Shown: positions 1 to 7,067, numbered from the stretch's first letter. The stretch: 9,052 bases of DNA from Shewanella sp. (GCA_004195335.1 SDWK01000928.1:1-9052), one strand, 5' to 3'. The notes: generated by a model from the letters alone, not told the origin. Numbers and translations are program-made.

Positions 1-13
1 TGGAGGTCAGATT

Positions 14-48
14 TAGGAGGTAGAGCAACGCAGGAGCTTGTTGCCGAG
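14..48 (+). repeat. Imperfect 35-base repeat, copy A, with hairpin
   Basis: It aligns without gaps to 123-157, with 27 of 35 positions identical by eye. The first 12 bases, TAGGAGGTAGAG, are identical. A 5-bp stem can form between GCAAC (25-29) and GTTGC (40-44), leaving a 10-base loop that contains GGAG. The second copy keeps the stem with one compensatory pair change. Strand is arbitrary. The window starts only 13 bases upstream, so a longer unit could be cut off. Confidence 0.6.
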
Positions 49-96
49 AATAACTATTAGCTTCAATCATCCGATAGCCACATGGATGCGGCGTAT

Positions 97-172
97 GTCT
101 ATATTGCACGACTATATGGATATAGGAGGTAGAGTAACGCATGGAGCAGTTACCGAGGAGCAATATATAGAC
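97..172. repeat. Inverted repeat enclosing copy B
   Basis: GTCTATATTGC at 97-107 is the reverse complement of GCAATATATAGAC at 160-172 except for two extra bases in the right arm. The arms enclose the CTATAT/ATATAG dyad and the copy B hairpin. The result would be a branched structure in RNA, or a short element of about 76 bp with terminal inverted repeats. No target-site duplication is evident at its edges. Confidence 0.5.
123..157 (+). repeat. Imperfect 35-base repeat, copy B, with hairpin
   Basis: This is the second copy of the repeat at 14-48, offset by 109 bases. Its stem is GTAAC (134-138) with GTTAC (149-153); relative to copy A one C:G pair has become T:A, so pairing is preserved. The loop again holds GGAG. 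It is enclosed by the longer inverted repeat 97-107 / 160-172 and preceded by a tight dyad, CTATAT (112-117) with ATATAG (120-125). Confidence 0.6.
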
Positions 173-178
173 CTTACC

Positions 179-203
179 TTCAGCGCTTTGAACTCCCGCT
201 GAA
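179..203. other. Perfect 7-bp hairpin
   Basis: TTCAGCG (179-185) pairs with CGCTGAA (197-203) around an 11-base loop. No run of T follows on the plus strand, and none is seen on the minus strand, so it is not a standard intrinsic terminator. Its function is unknown; it may be the boundary of the repeat region to its left. Confidence 0.45.
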
Positions 204-342
204 TGAACAGATATTTATTGAAATTGGTATTACTGCATAGACTCTTTCAATTCGTAACATCATCGACAAAACAATGAATAGATTGAGAGTGTGAGTATGG
301 GTTTGTTCTGGCTTAGAAGATTTTAGCTTAAATTGATTTTGC

Positions 343-364
343 TCGGTGCCAAGGTCGGCACCGA
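343..364. other. Strong 8-bp GC-rich hairpin downstream of ycgN
   Basis: TCGGTGCC (343-350) pairs perfectly with GGCACCGA (357-364) around a 6-base loop. It sits about 40 bases past the ycgN stop codon on the minus strand, where a terminator would be expected. Neither side has the U-tract of an intrinsic terminator: the minus-strand continuation is GCAAAATC. It could be an mRNA 3'-end stabilising hairpin or part of a factor-dependent termination site. Confidence 0.45.
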
Positions 365-404
365 TATCAAGCAGTTAACAAACTATGAGGGTATCGTTCT
401 GGAT

Positions 405-845
405 TTATTCGATATCTTTTAAAGGCCAAAGGACGATATGGTCTTCCATATACTTCACTTTTGTTTCACAGGTCACTTTATTCTGAATCGACATCCCTGC
501 AGCATGCATCGCCTCTTTTGAGCCGGTAATTAGCGGATGCCAAGAGGGAAGATCACGGCCAAGGTGCAGACGGCGATACGCGCAGCTATCCGGTAACCAG
601 GTGAGCTCAGCGACATTATCGACGGTGACTTGGGTGCAAGAAGGAACAAAGTTGAAACGCTGAACATAGTGAACGCAATGTCCATCTTTGGGATCTAATA
701 ATTTACAGGCTGCATTTGTATAATAAAGTTCTTCGGTTTCATCATCGATCAACTTATTTAAGCAACATTTACCACAACCATCACAAAGAGATTCCCACTC
801 TTGGGTATCCATCTCTGCTAAAGTTTTTTTATTCCAAAACGACAT
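405..845 (-). CDS. ycgN: YcgN-type cysteine-cluster protein (UPF0260)
   Basis: This is a conserved 146-residue cytoplasmic protein of unknown biochemical role. The N-terminal half shows the family's cysteine cluster, CxxCxxCC at residues 21-28, followed by Cys47, Cys57, Cys70, Cys88 and Cys126. Such spacing suggests metal or iron-sulphur binding, which is inference. There is no signal peptide or membrane segment. The start codon is ATG, preceded by a weak ribosome binding site. Length and composition match E. coli YcgN closely. It is the last gene of the ycgL / transglycosylase / ycgN group and starts 43 bases after the transglycosylase stop codon. A weak terminator-like hairpin lies in that gap, so ycgN may receive only part of the upstream transcription. 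Confidence 0.88.
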   Translation of the reverse strand: MSFWNKKTLAEMDTQEWESLCDGCGKCCLNKLIDDETEELYYTNAACKLLDPKDGHCVHYVQRFNFVPSCTQVTVDNVAELTWLPDSCAYRRLHLGRDLPSWHPLITGSKEAMHAAGMSIQNKVTCETKVKYMEDHIVLWPLKDIE

Positions 846-856
846 GATTAAATTCT

Positions 857-884
857 ATAAAAAGCCCACTCTCGCAGGCTATTT
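857..884 (-). terminator. Weak terminator-like hairpin between transglycosylase gene and ycgN
   Basis: On the minus strand AGCC (877-880) pairs with GGCT (863-866) around a 10-base loop. The stem extends by three A:T pairs past one mismatch and runs into TTTTTAT. The stem is short and the U-tract only five long, so at best it is an attenuator inside the operon. It could also be chance. Confidence 0.3.
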
Positions 885-888
885 TACA

Positions 889-1890
889 CTACTTTATCAC
901 CGGAAACTTGATCCTCTCCGAAAGATAGGTCACCGAGAGAACAAAATAGTCAGACTTACGCCATTTAAGCAAGGCTCGATAGTTGTCATAAACAAGATAT
1001 TTACGCCCAATTTCACCATCGGGCATGATCAATGAAATTTGCATATCATCCCGTGAAGGTAATGCAGAACCATCGAAACGAGTCACACCGAGCGCAGACC
1101 ATTGGGTAAACGTTTTCTTTATTTCGAGTGACGAATGTGACAGGTCAAACTCTTTAGGAAGGAGCACTTGACGCCCCCAGGTACCATCACTCTTCCAACC
1201 GGCCTGTTGCAGATAAAAAGCCAGCGAAGCAAAAACATCCTGAGTATTGTTCCAAATATCCTTCTTACCATCTCCATCGCCGTCTTGGGCGAAAGTGAGA
1301 TATTGACTGGGCGTAAACTGAGTTTGCCCGATAATGCCGGTCGAAGTGCCCTTTAAGGTATTAAAGTCGATATTATCTTGATCGATGATCGTTAACGCGG
1401 CAAGAAACTCATCTTTGAAGAAAACCTGTTGCGTGCCTTCATAGGCTGAGGAAGCCAAAACAGATAGTAAGGGTAAATGGCCTGACTCAGCACCAAAATC
1501 GGAAATAATGCCCCATAAGGCAATAATAAACCTAGGCTGGACACCATATTTAGCACCAATAGCTTCAAGTTCAGACTGGTGAGTCTTGAACAGAGATCGG
1601 GCTTTTTCAACTTTCCATTCGGGAACGACATCAGGTAGGTAGGTTTCCAGAGATGTCTTAGGCTCACTCAATTTGTTATCGACAAACACAGCACGTTTGA
1701 AGGGTTTAATTTTCGGGAAAACGCTATCAAGAGTTTGACTATCAAGCCCCTGCTCTTTAGCTTCCAGTTTAAGTGTCGCTACATAGTCGACAAAACTCTT
1801 GTTCCCCTGACTTTCCTGCGCCATAGCCAATTGTAATGAACCACTCAGCACAGTTGCACCAAGTAAGACTCCAAGTGTTCTCCAAACCAT
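889..1890 (-). CDS. Exported MltB-family lytic transglycosylase homologue, catalytic Glu missing
   Basis: The family cleaves peptidoglycan glycan strands to 1,6-anhydro products in the periplasm. The chosen ATG at 1890 has GAGGGAG five bases upstream and gives a 333-residue protein beginning with a classic signal peptide (MVWRT, then a hydrophobic stretch, then AMA before the predicted cleavage at QES). An in-frame ATG at 1911 would add seven charged residues and has poorer spacing to its ribosome binding site. Family landmarks, counted from the 1911 ATG, are: ALWGIISDFG at 131-140, LKGTSTGIIGQTQF at 186-199, DGDGDGKKDIWN at 210-221, WGRQVLLP at 245-252, and the C-terminal LVYDNYRALLKWRKSDYF at 306-323. 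The motif that normally reads WGxE(S/T) reads WGII, so the catalytic glutamate is replaced by Ile136. AGAMGQ and QFMP, usual in the family, are also altered. The frame is intact throughout. It may be a pseudoenzyme. The gene lies 36 bases after ycgL. Confidence 0.85.
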   Translation of the reverse strand: MVWRTLGVLLGATVLSGSLQLAMAQESQGNKSFVDYVATLKLEAKEQGLDSQTLDSVFPKIKPFKRAVFVDNKLSEPKTSLETYLPDVVPEWKVEKARSLFKTHQSELEAIGAKYGVQPRFIIALWGIISDFGAESGHLPLLSVLASSAYEGTQQVFFKDEFLAALTIIDQDNIDFNTLKGTSTGIIGQTQFTPSQYLTFAQDGDGDGKKDIWNNTQDVFASLAFYLQQAGWKSDGTWGRQVLLPKEFDLSHSSLEIKKTFTQWSALGVTRFDGSALPSRDDMQISLIMPDGEIGRKYLVYDNYRALLKWRKSDYFVLSVTYLSERIKFPVIK

Positions 1891-1926
1891 GTTTACTCCC
1901 TCTTTTTCCATTATTCCTTTATGGCT

Positions 1927-2208
1927 CTAATCTCGACTGTAGCCAATCTCCAGCTTATGCTGTTCGAGTAAATTAACTTTCGGTGGGGGGAGTTGCAAGT
2001 AATAACCTTTTTTGGCAAGTTCACTTCTTACTTTTTTGATATCTGCGAACCCTAAATGGTCACGCTTCATCAAGGGTAAGATCATCACTAATTCAGGCTC
2101 ACCAAACATCTCCATCAATGCTTCCGGTACACGCTCAAACTCATTACGCTTTTCAATGAAAAGGTAGCTGTCGACCTTACATCGACTCTTATATACAGCA
2201 CAGATCAT
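1927..2208 (-). CDS. ycgL: YcgL domain protein
   Basis: This is a small cytoplasmic protein of 93 residues belonging to the YcgL family, whose molecular function is unknown. The opening MICAVYKS, the central PELVMILPL near residues 38-46 and the late GYYLQLPPP near residues 68-76 are the features I recognise. There is no signal peptide or transmembrane segment. The ATG start has only a weak ribosome binding site. It is the first gene of the minus-strand ycgL / transglycosylase / ycgN group and is divergent from minC; ycgL also lies near min in E. coli. Family assignment is firm, function open. Confidence 0.88.
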   Translation of the reverse strand: MICAVYKSRCKVDSYLFIEKRNEFERVPEALMEMFGEPELVMILPLMKRDHLGFADIKKVRSELAKKGYYLQLPPPKVNLLEQHKLEIGYSRD

Positions 2209-2236
2209 ATACTATCTATTTTCCAAACTATTCAAC

Positions 2237-2263
2237 TTGCCAGTAACGAAACCACACTATAAC
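2237..2263 (+). promoter_or_regulatory. Candidate minCDE promoter
   Basis: TTGCCA (2237-2242) and TATAAC (2258-2263) are separated by 15 bases, slightly short for a sigma-70 promoter. Transcription would begin near 2270, giving a leader of about 60 bases to the preferred minC ATG. The upstream ATG at 2283 would then lie only about 13 bases into the message. On the other strand TATAGT (complement of 2256-2261) could be a -10 element for ycgL, so the divergent promoters may overlap. Confidence 0.35.
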
Positions 2264-2330
2264 ATGGTCGTTCATTAATATAATGCAAATCAGCGCTAAG
2301 CCTGATTATTTTACAAAGAGCAATGTCGCA

Positions 2331-2996
2331 ATGCAGACACCCAGCCTAGAGTTAAAAGGCTCATCTTTTACGCTTTCTGTACTCCATATCAATAACATTG
2401 ATCTGGAAAAGGTAGCGGCAGAACTTGATAGTAAACTTGCTATCGCCCCACAGTTTTTTATCGGCGCTCCCCTTGTTGTCAATCTTAGCTCAATTTCTGA
2501 CTCGAGTTTTAACCTTGCCGCACTTAAAGATCTTCTCACTTCACGACAATTAGTGATTGTTGGGATCACCGCGGCCATTAACACCTTGTCAGCACAGGCT
2601 AAAAAACTAGGGCTCGCGATAATCAAATCAGGAAAGCAGGCTCCATCTCAACCACAATTACCTAAGACAACCAAATTAGTGAAACAAAATGTTCGTTCCG
2701 GACAGCAGATTTATGCTAAAAATGGAGATCTTGTGGTCATTGGAACTGTGGGTAATGGCGCCGAGGTCATTGCCGATGGTAGCATTCATATCTATGGCAC
2801 ATTACGTGGTAAAGCCATGGCAGGTGCATCTGGTGACAAACACGCCGTCATCATTGCACACACTATGGAAGCCGAACTCGTTTCCATAGCGGGCCAATAC
2901 TGGCTAACTGACAATATTCAGGCCAACAGCACAACAAAAAGTGGCTGTATTCGTCTCGATGGTGAATCTCTTACCATAGAGTCACTGCCTCTTTAA
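2331..2996 (+). CDS. minC: Septum site-determining protein MinC
   Basis: MinC blocks FtsZ polymerisation away from mid-cell, acting at the membrane with MinD. The ATG at 2331 gives 221 residues starting [10 protein letters not shown], which fits the Shewanella-type length and start that I remember. An in-frame ATG at 2283 would add 16 unrelated residues and has no ribosome binding site; the chosen ATG has AAAGAG ten bases upstream. The N-terminal FtsZ-inhibiting domain covers roughly residues 1-100. A proline/glutamine linker (near 104-112) follows. The C-terminal beta-helix domain begins around VRSGQQIYA, with the RSGQ motif at 122-125 that contacts MinD, followed by [15 protein letters not shown] and [10 protein letters not shown]. 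It is first in minCDE, 24 bases before minD. Confidence 0.95.
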   Translation: MQTPSLELKGSSFTLSVLHINNIDLEKVAAELDSKLAIAPQFFIGAPLVVNLSSISDSSFNLAALKDLLTSRQLVIVGITAAINTLSAQAKKLGLAIIKSGKQAPSQPQLPKTTKLVKQNVRSGQQIYAKNGDLVVIGTVGNGAEVIADGSIHIYGTLRGKAMAGASGDKHAVIIAHTMEAELVSIAGQYWLTDNIQANSTTKSGCIRLDGESLTIESLPL

Positions 2997-3020
2997 GACA
3001 GAAAAAGGAAAGAACAACAC

Positions 3021-3830
3021 ATGACACAAATTATTGTCGTCACCTCGGGTAAAGGTGGCGTAGGTAAGACGACTACCAGTGCCGCTATTGCAACCGGGTT
3101 GGCATTAAAGGGACACAAGACTGTCGTTGTAGATTTTGATATCGGACTTCGTAACTTAGACCTTATTATGGGCTGTGAGCGACGAGTCGTGTATGACTTC
3201 GTCAATGTCATCAATGGTGAAGCCAACCTCAATCAGGCCTTGATTAAAGATAAGCGTTGTCCAAAATTATTTATTCTTCCCGCCTCTCAGACTCGTGATA
3301 AAGATGCGTTGACGAAAGAGGGTGTCGGTCGGGTTCTCGATGATCTGGCTAAAGATTTTGAATTCATCATCTGCGACTCGCCAGCTGGTATCGAAACTGG
3401 CGCTATGATGGCACTCTATTTTGCCGATATTGCCATAGTGACAACCAACCCGGAAGTCAGCTCAGTCAGAGACTCAGACCGTATTCTCGGTATGTTGCAG
3501 AGTAAGACTAAGCGCGCTGAAGAGAATTTAGAGCCTGTTAAAGAGTATTTGCTATTAACCCGATACTCTCCTAGTCGTGTCACGACGGGTGAAATGCTCA
3601 GTGTCGAAGATGTCGAAGAGATCTTAGCTATTCCGCTTATCGGCGTGATCCCAGAGTCTCAAGCCGTATTGAAGGCATCGAACTCTGGTGTCCCCGTTAT
3701 CATGGATCAAGAAAGTGACGCAGGTAAAGCCTATAGCGACAGTGTTGATCGCTTGCTAGGTGAAGAACTTCCTTTACGTTTCGTAACTGAAGAGAAGAAA
3801 AGCTTTTTGAAAAGGATATTTGGTAGCTAA
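3021..3830 (+). CDS. minD: Septum site-determining ATPase MinD
   Basis: MinD is the membrane-associated ATPase that recruits MinC and, with MinE, oscillates between the cell poles. The 269-residue product has the deviant Walker A motif SGKGGVGKT at residues 9-17, including Lys11 and Lys16. It also has the conserved [12 protein letters not shown] segment around residue 40 and a Walker B-type segment [11 protein letters not shown] near 113-123. The C-terminal SFLKRIFGS is an amphipathic helix of the type that anchors MinD to the membrane. The ATG is preceded by AAGGA about 11 bases upstream. minE begins two bases after the stop codon, indicating translational coupling. Length and every key motif match the family; nothing is unusual. 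Confidence 0.98.
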   Translation: MTQIIVVTSGKGGVGKTTTSAAIATGLALKGHKTVVVDFDIGLRNLDLIMGCERRVVYDFVNVINGEANLNQALIKDKRCPKLFILPASQTRDKDALTKEGVGRVLDDLAKDFEFIICDSPAGIETGAMMALYFADIAIVTTNPEVSSVRDSDRILGMLQSKTKRAEENLEPVKEYLLLTRYSPSRVTTGEMLSVEDVEEILAIPLIGVIPESQAVLKASNSGVPVIMDQESDAGKAYSDSVDRLLGEELPLRFVTEEKKSFLKRIFGS

Positions 3831-3832
3831 CT

Positions 3833-4090
3833 ATGTCTTTACTCGATTATTTCAAAAGTAAAAATAAGCCAAATACGGCCGTCACGGCCAAAGAACGCCT
3901 GCAGATCATCGTGGCGCATCAACGTGGAGAGAGAGATGCACCGGACTACTTTCCTCAGATGAAGCAAGAGATCATAGAGGTGATAAAGAAGTACGTGCAT
4001 ATTGACCCAGACCAGATTTCAGTTCAACTGGATCAAAATGATGATAAACTTTCTGTGCTTGAGTTGAATGTGACCTTACCCGAAAAATAA
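3833..4090 (+). CDS. minE: Cell division topological specificity factor MinE
   Basis: MinE stimulates the MinD ATPase and displaces MinC, which frees mid-cell for FtsZ ring assembly. The product has 85 residues, normal for the family. The N-terminal part, [20 protein letters not shown], carries the membrane-targeting helix and then the anti-MinCD segment ending at AHQRGER (about residues 1-35). The rest is the dimeric topological specificity domain, with [17 protein letters not shown] and the terminal LELNVTLP strand. It follows minD by two bases, with GGTAG as a modest ribosome binding site within the minD 3' end. It is the last gene of the operon and is followed by a strong terminator. Confidence 0.97.
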   Translation: MSLLDYFKSKNKPNTAVTAKERLQIIVAHQRGERDAPDYFPQMKQEIIEVIKKYVHIDPDQISVQLDQNDDKLSVLELNVTLPEK

Positions 4091-4111
4091 GACTCCATTA
4101 ATTCAAGCCAC

Positions 4112-4156
4112 AAAAAAACCCGCGTTTAAATCGAAAATCGCGGGTTTATTTTTATC
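4112..4156. terminator. Bidirectional terminator between minE and rnd
   Basis: AAACCCGCG (4116-4124) pairs with CGCGGGTTT (4139-4147). On the plus strand the stem is followed by ATTTTTAT, ending minCDE. On the minus strand it is followed by four further T after the AAA/TTT part of the stem (TTTTTTT in all), ending rnd. The two genes are convergent, with stop codons 77 bases apart, so one shared intrinsic terminator is the natural reading. Confidence 0.88.
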
Positions 4157-4167
4157 TGATACAAAAG

Positions 4168-5277
4168 TTACAACGCCAATTCAGCCAATGGTGATGTAGC
4201 AATTTCACCGCGCCAACCGCTTAACAACAACGGAACATCGCCGGTTTTACCATCCCAGAACCATTGCAGATACTCATGAATATGCCGCTTAGAGCCAAGC
4301 AGCTCAATCGGCACATCCTGCATTTCAGAAATGGCGGTCAGGCAATTTTTAATTGTCTTAAATGATGACTTATAACCATTCTTCAATGCTAACACATCGA
4401 TGGGCTTCGGCAGGTTATCGAGATCCGCTGTTTCGAGCAGTGCTAATATATCTCGGCCATGTATGCGTTTTTCCTGATCCGTCAGCTCGATCATCTGATT
4501 AAGCTCATTGACACTTTTCGGCTGTTTTTTAGCCAAACCAATCAAGGCATGATCTTTCACCACAAATCCTACGGCAAGATCTCGGGATACCGCCTTGTTT
4601 AATCGCCATGTAGCCAAAACCTTAAGGTAAGCTAACTGCTTAGAGTTCAACTGAAAGGCGTTCTTAATTTTCAGGTACGCCAGCTCAAGATCCGGTGGAG
4701 TTAACCGCCCTTGTGTCATACGTTCACCTTCTTCGAATACCCAGCCCAGTCTATCTGTATCTTCCAACTTTTGAAGGAGTTGAGGGTACAACTCATAGAG
4801 GTAGTAAACATCGTTGGCGGCGTAATTGAGTTGAGCCTTACTTAACGGACGCTTCATCCAGTCGGTGCGGGATTCACCCTTATCGAGCGCGATATCCAGA
4901 GTCTGTTCGACCAGTTTGGCATAGCCCAGTCCATGACCGAAACCACACAGTGATGCTGCGATCTGACTATCAAACAGACGAATTGGCTGACACTGACCAT
5001 TACGGGCGAACACCTCAAGATCTTCACTGCAAGAGTGTAATACCGTGGTAATTTCGGGCTCAGTGAGCAGGCTCCAAAACTCAGACAGGTTGCCAACGGC
5101 AACCGGATCAATCAATGCTAACGTTTTACCATCGTAAGCCTGTATCAAACCAAGTCGGGCATAATAGGTACGTGTTCGTACGAACTCAGTATCCAAGACC
5201 AGTAAAGGACTCTGACGGTATTTCGATACAAGCTCAGTTAAGCTCGCATCGTCATCTATATATTGAAACGCTAACAA
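4168..5277 (-). CDS. rnd: Ribonuclease D
   Basis: RNase D is a 3'-5' exoribonuclease that trims the 3' ends of tRNA precursors and other small stable RNAs in the cytoplasm. The 369-residue product has the complete DEDDy catalytic set: Asp29 and Glu31 in LDTEFVRTRTYY, Asp86 in SCSEDLEVF, and Tyr152 and Asp156 in YAANDVYYLYE. The HRDC nucleic-acid-binding region follows, around residues 210-290 (QLNSKQLAYLKVLATWR onward). The start is TTG: an in-frame TAG lies 27 bases upstream with no ATG or GTG between, and GGGAG sits six bases before the TTG. E. coli rnd is also known to start with UUG. It lies downstream of fadD, as in E. coli, but with a terminator between them. It converges on minE. Confidence 0.96.
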   Translation of the reverse strand: MLAFQYIDDDASLTELVSKYRQSPLLVLDTEFVRTRTYYARLGLIQAYDGKTLALIDPVAVGNLSEFWSLLTEPEITTVLHSCSEDLEVFARNGQCQPIRLFDSQIAASLCGFGHGLGYAKLVEQTLDIALDKGESRTDWMKRPLSKAQLNYAANDVYYLYELYPQLLQKLEDTDRLGWVFEEGERMTQGRLTPPDLELAYLKIKNAFQLNSKQLAYLKVLATWRLNKAVSRDLAVGFVVKDHALIGLAKKQPKSVNELNQMIELTDQEKRIHGRDILALLETADLDNLPKPIDVLALKNGYKSSFKTIKNCLTAISEMQDVPIELLGSKRHIHEYLQWFWDGKTGDVPLLLSGWRGEIATSPLAELAL

Positions 5278-5283
5278 GTTGTT

Positions 5284-5288
5284 CTCCC
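5284..5288 (-). promoter_or_regulatory. Ribosome binding site supporting the rnd TTG start
   Basis: GGGAG on the minus strand, six bases before the TTG at 5277. It fixes the start, because the only other in-frame codons back to the TAG stop are not initiation codons. A U-rich tract (minus-strand TTTTTATTTT, 5306-5315) lies 17 bases further upstream. Confidence 0.75.
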
Positions 5289-5305
5289 GGAAGATGGAAT
5301 GCTAC

Positions 5306-5333
5306 AAAATAAAAAGCCGGCTGATAGCCGGCT
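5306..5333 (-). terminator. Intrinsic terminator of fadD, directly upstream of rnd
   Basis: Two copies of the self-complementary octamer AGCCGGCT (5315-5322 and 5326-5333) form an 8-bp stem with a 3-base loop. On the minus strand the stem is followed by TTTTTATTTTG. It lies about 44 bases past the fadD stop codon. It ends about 28 bases before the rnd start, so its U-tract falls inside any message that reads through into rnd. Confidence 0.85.
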
Positions 5334-5376
5334 AAGAAAGCGAGATAAACACACTCGTCATCTGCTCCTGAGGTCG

Positions 5377-7050
5377 TTAACTAGGCTTAACTTCATCCCT
5401 CAGCTCTCTACGCAGAATTTTACCTACGTTCGATTTCGGTAGCTCGTCTCTGAATTCTACCAGTTTAGGAACTTTATATCCCGTTAAATGCTTACGACAA
5501 TGCGTGATGAGATCTTGTTCGGTTAAAGATTTATCATTTTGCACCACAAACACTTTCACAGCTTCTCCTGATAGCTCACTAGGCACACCGACCGCGGCAA
5601 CTTCAACCACCTTAGGATGCATAGCGACCACTTCTTCGACTTCATTTGGAAAAACATTAAAGCCCGAGACTAAGATCATATCCTTCTTACGGTCGATAAT
5701 GAAAAAGAAACCTTTTTCATCCATATAGCCAATATCACCTGTTGCCAGATAACCTTGGCTATCGATAACATTCGCCGTCTCTTCCGGGCGTTGCCAATAG
5801 CCTTTCATCACCTGTGGGCCCTTGGCAAACAGTTCACCAGACTCTCCCTGAGGCAGAACTTTACCGTCGTCATCACGCACCTGAATATCCGTCATGGCAA
5901 CCGGGAAGCCGATAGAACCGTTATAACCATCAAGATTATAGGGACTACAGCTCACTAAAGGAGCGGCCTCTGTCAGACCGTAACCTTCGAGTAGTTTGTT
6001 CTTAGTGATTCTTTGCCACTTCTCGGCCACGGCGCGCTGTACAGCCATGCCGCCACCAATAGACAACTTGACCTGTGAAAAGTCTAACTCGGCGAACTCC
6101 GGCGTGTTGATCAAGGCATTAAAGAGCGTGTTAACTCCGGTAATGGCCGTATAAGGATGCTTTCTCAGCTCACTGATGAATGCAGGCAAATCCCTTGGGT
6201 TGGTTATAAGCAGGTTGTTGGCGCCTTTATGCATAAATAACAGGCAATTCACGGTTAATGCGAAGATATGGTACAAAGGTAATGCTGTCACCACAAATTC
6301 TTTGCCGTCGATCAGCCGAGGTGAATAAGCTGCATCCGCCTGTAACAGATTACTGACTACATTGCCGTGTGTCAGCATGGCTCCTTTCGATACCCCCGTA
6401 GTCCCGCCGGTATACTGTAAAAATGAGAGATCATCGTTAACCAGTTTAGGTTTAACGTATTGCAGACTTCTGCCTTTCGATAACGCCTTTCGCATCGAGA
6501 TGGCCTGGGGCAAATCGTATTTTGGTACCATCTTCTTGATGTACTTAACGACAAAATTAACTAATGTCCGCTTCGGCGCGCTAAGGAGATCACCAAGCCC
6601 GGTCAGGATCACGCTCTCGACAGGTGTCTGATCGACGACCTTCTCGAGTGTATGGGCAAAATTAGAGACGACAACAATCGCCTTTGCACCGGAATCATTC
6701 AGTTGGTGCTTCAACTCTCTTGGGGTATAGAGTGGGTTAACATTCACCACTACCAGTCCGGCACGTAATATGCCAAACAGCGCGATAGGATATTGCAGTA
6801 AGTTAGGCATCATAATGGCGACTCTGTCGCCTTTGACTAACTTAAGTTCATTTTGAAGATAGGCGGCAAATGCGCGGCTTCGCTCTTCTAACTTACGATA
6901 AGTCAGTGTCGCACCCATATTAACAAACGCTGGTTGATCGGCATACTTCGATACTGATTTCTCAAACATATCGACAAGCGAATCATACTGGTTTACATCA
7001 ATTTCCGATGGTACATCATCAGGTAAGTTCTTTATCCAAAGCTGTTCCAC
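5377..7050 (-). CDS. fadD: Long-chain fatty acid--CoA ligase FadD
   Basis: FadD converts imported long-chain fatty acids to acyl-CoA using ATP, through an acyl-AMP intermediate at the inner face of the membrane. This feeds beta-oxidation and phospholipid synthesis. The 557-residue length is close to the E. coli enzyme. The adenylate-forming signature [11 protein letters not shown] is at residues 213-223 and GYGLTE at 356-361. The fatty-acyl-CoA synthetase motif runs from GYLATGD (434-439 region) to [14 protein letters not shown] (453-466). Catalytic Lys544 lies in [10 protein letters not shown]. The start is GTG with AGGAG six bases upstream. The gene follows a 178-base leader rich in short repeats, and its own terminator separates it from rnd. 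All motifs are intact. Confidence 0.96.
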   Translation of the reverse strand: MEQLWIKNLPDDVPSEIDVNQYDSLVDMFEKSVSKYADQPAFVNMGATLTYRKLEERSRAFAAYLQNELKLVKGDRVAIMMPNLLQYPIALFGILRAGLVVVNVNPLYTPRELKHQLNDSGAKAIVVVSNFAHTLEKVVDQTPVESVILTGLGDLLSAPKRTLVNFVVKYIKKMVPKYDLPQAISMRKALSKGRSLQYVKPKLVNDDLSFLQYTGGTTGVSKGAMLTHGNVVSNLLQADAAYSPRLIDGKEFVVTALPLYHIFALTVNCLLFMHKGANNLLITNPRDLPAFISELRKHPYTAITGVNTLFNALINTPEFAELDFSQVKLSIGGGMAVQRAVAEKWQRITKNKLLEGYGLTEAAPLVSCSPYNLDGYNGSIGFPVAMTDIQVRDDDGKVLPQGESGELFAKGPQVMKGYWQRPEETANVIDSQGYLATGDIGYMDEKGFFFIIDRKKDMILVSGFNVFPNEVEEVVAMHPKVVEVAAVGVPSELSGEAVKVFVVQNDKSLTEQDLITHCRKHLTGYKVPKLVEFRDELPKSNVGKILRRELRDEVKPS

Positions 7051-7067
7051 AAATCTCTCCTAATATC

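Larger units (their letters stand above)
1..404. other. Intergenic region with repeats and hairpins, no convincing gene
   Basis: This stretch lies downstream of ycgN and runs off the left edge of the window. I find no reading frame with a credible start, ribosome binding site and recognisable product on either strand. It contains two copies of an imperfect repeat (14-48 and 123-157), an inverted repeat around the second copy (97-107 with 160-172), and two perfect hairpins (179-203 and 343-364). The first 172 bases are rich in GGA triplets and in the word GGAGGTAGAG. The look is that of a modular intergenic repeat or a structured RNA rather than decayed coding sequence. I do not recognise a named family. 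Confidence 0.6.

Noticed and set aside
1..172. CsrB/RsmY-like regulatory RNA, because of many GGA triplets
   Set aside because: Only a few GGA sit clearly in hairpin loops, and no promoter or terminator frames a transcript. The repeat explanation is simpler; kept only as an option in the findings.
116..202. A 28-codon plus-strand frame beginning MDIGGRVTHG, resembling the frame read through repeat copy A (DLGGRATQE)
   Set aside because: There is no ribosome binding site, the stop falls in the 179-203 hairpin, and the similarity between the two peptides follows from the DNA repeat. A structured repeat explains it better than a gene.
297..326. A 9-codon frame, ATG to TAG, reading MGLFWLRRF
   Set aside because: It is too short, with no clear ribosome binding site and no family that I recognise.
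1891..1911. Upstream ATG extending the transglycosylase by seven residues
   Set aside because: The extension MEKEGVN puts acidic residues ahead of the signal peptide. The downstream ATG has the better-spaced GAGGGAG.
2283..2330. Upstream ATG extending MinC by 16 residues
   Set aside because: There is no ribosome binding site, the extension does not resemble MinC, and the leader from the candidate promoter would be very short.
6362..6631. Plus-strand open frame of 89 codons inside fadD, and similar frames inside other genes (for example 2306-2626 minus, 7404-7691 plus, 7837-8163 plus)
   Set aside because: They lie opposite or within strongly supported genes, have no recognisable product, and are expected as shadows of real coding sequence.
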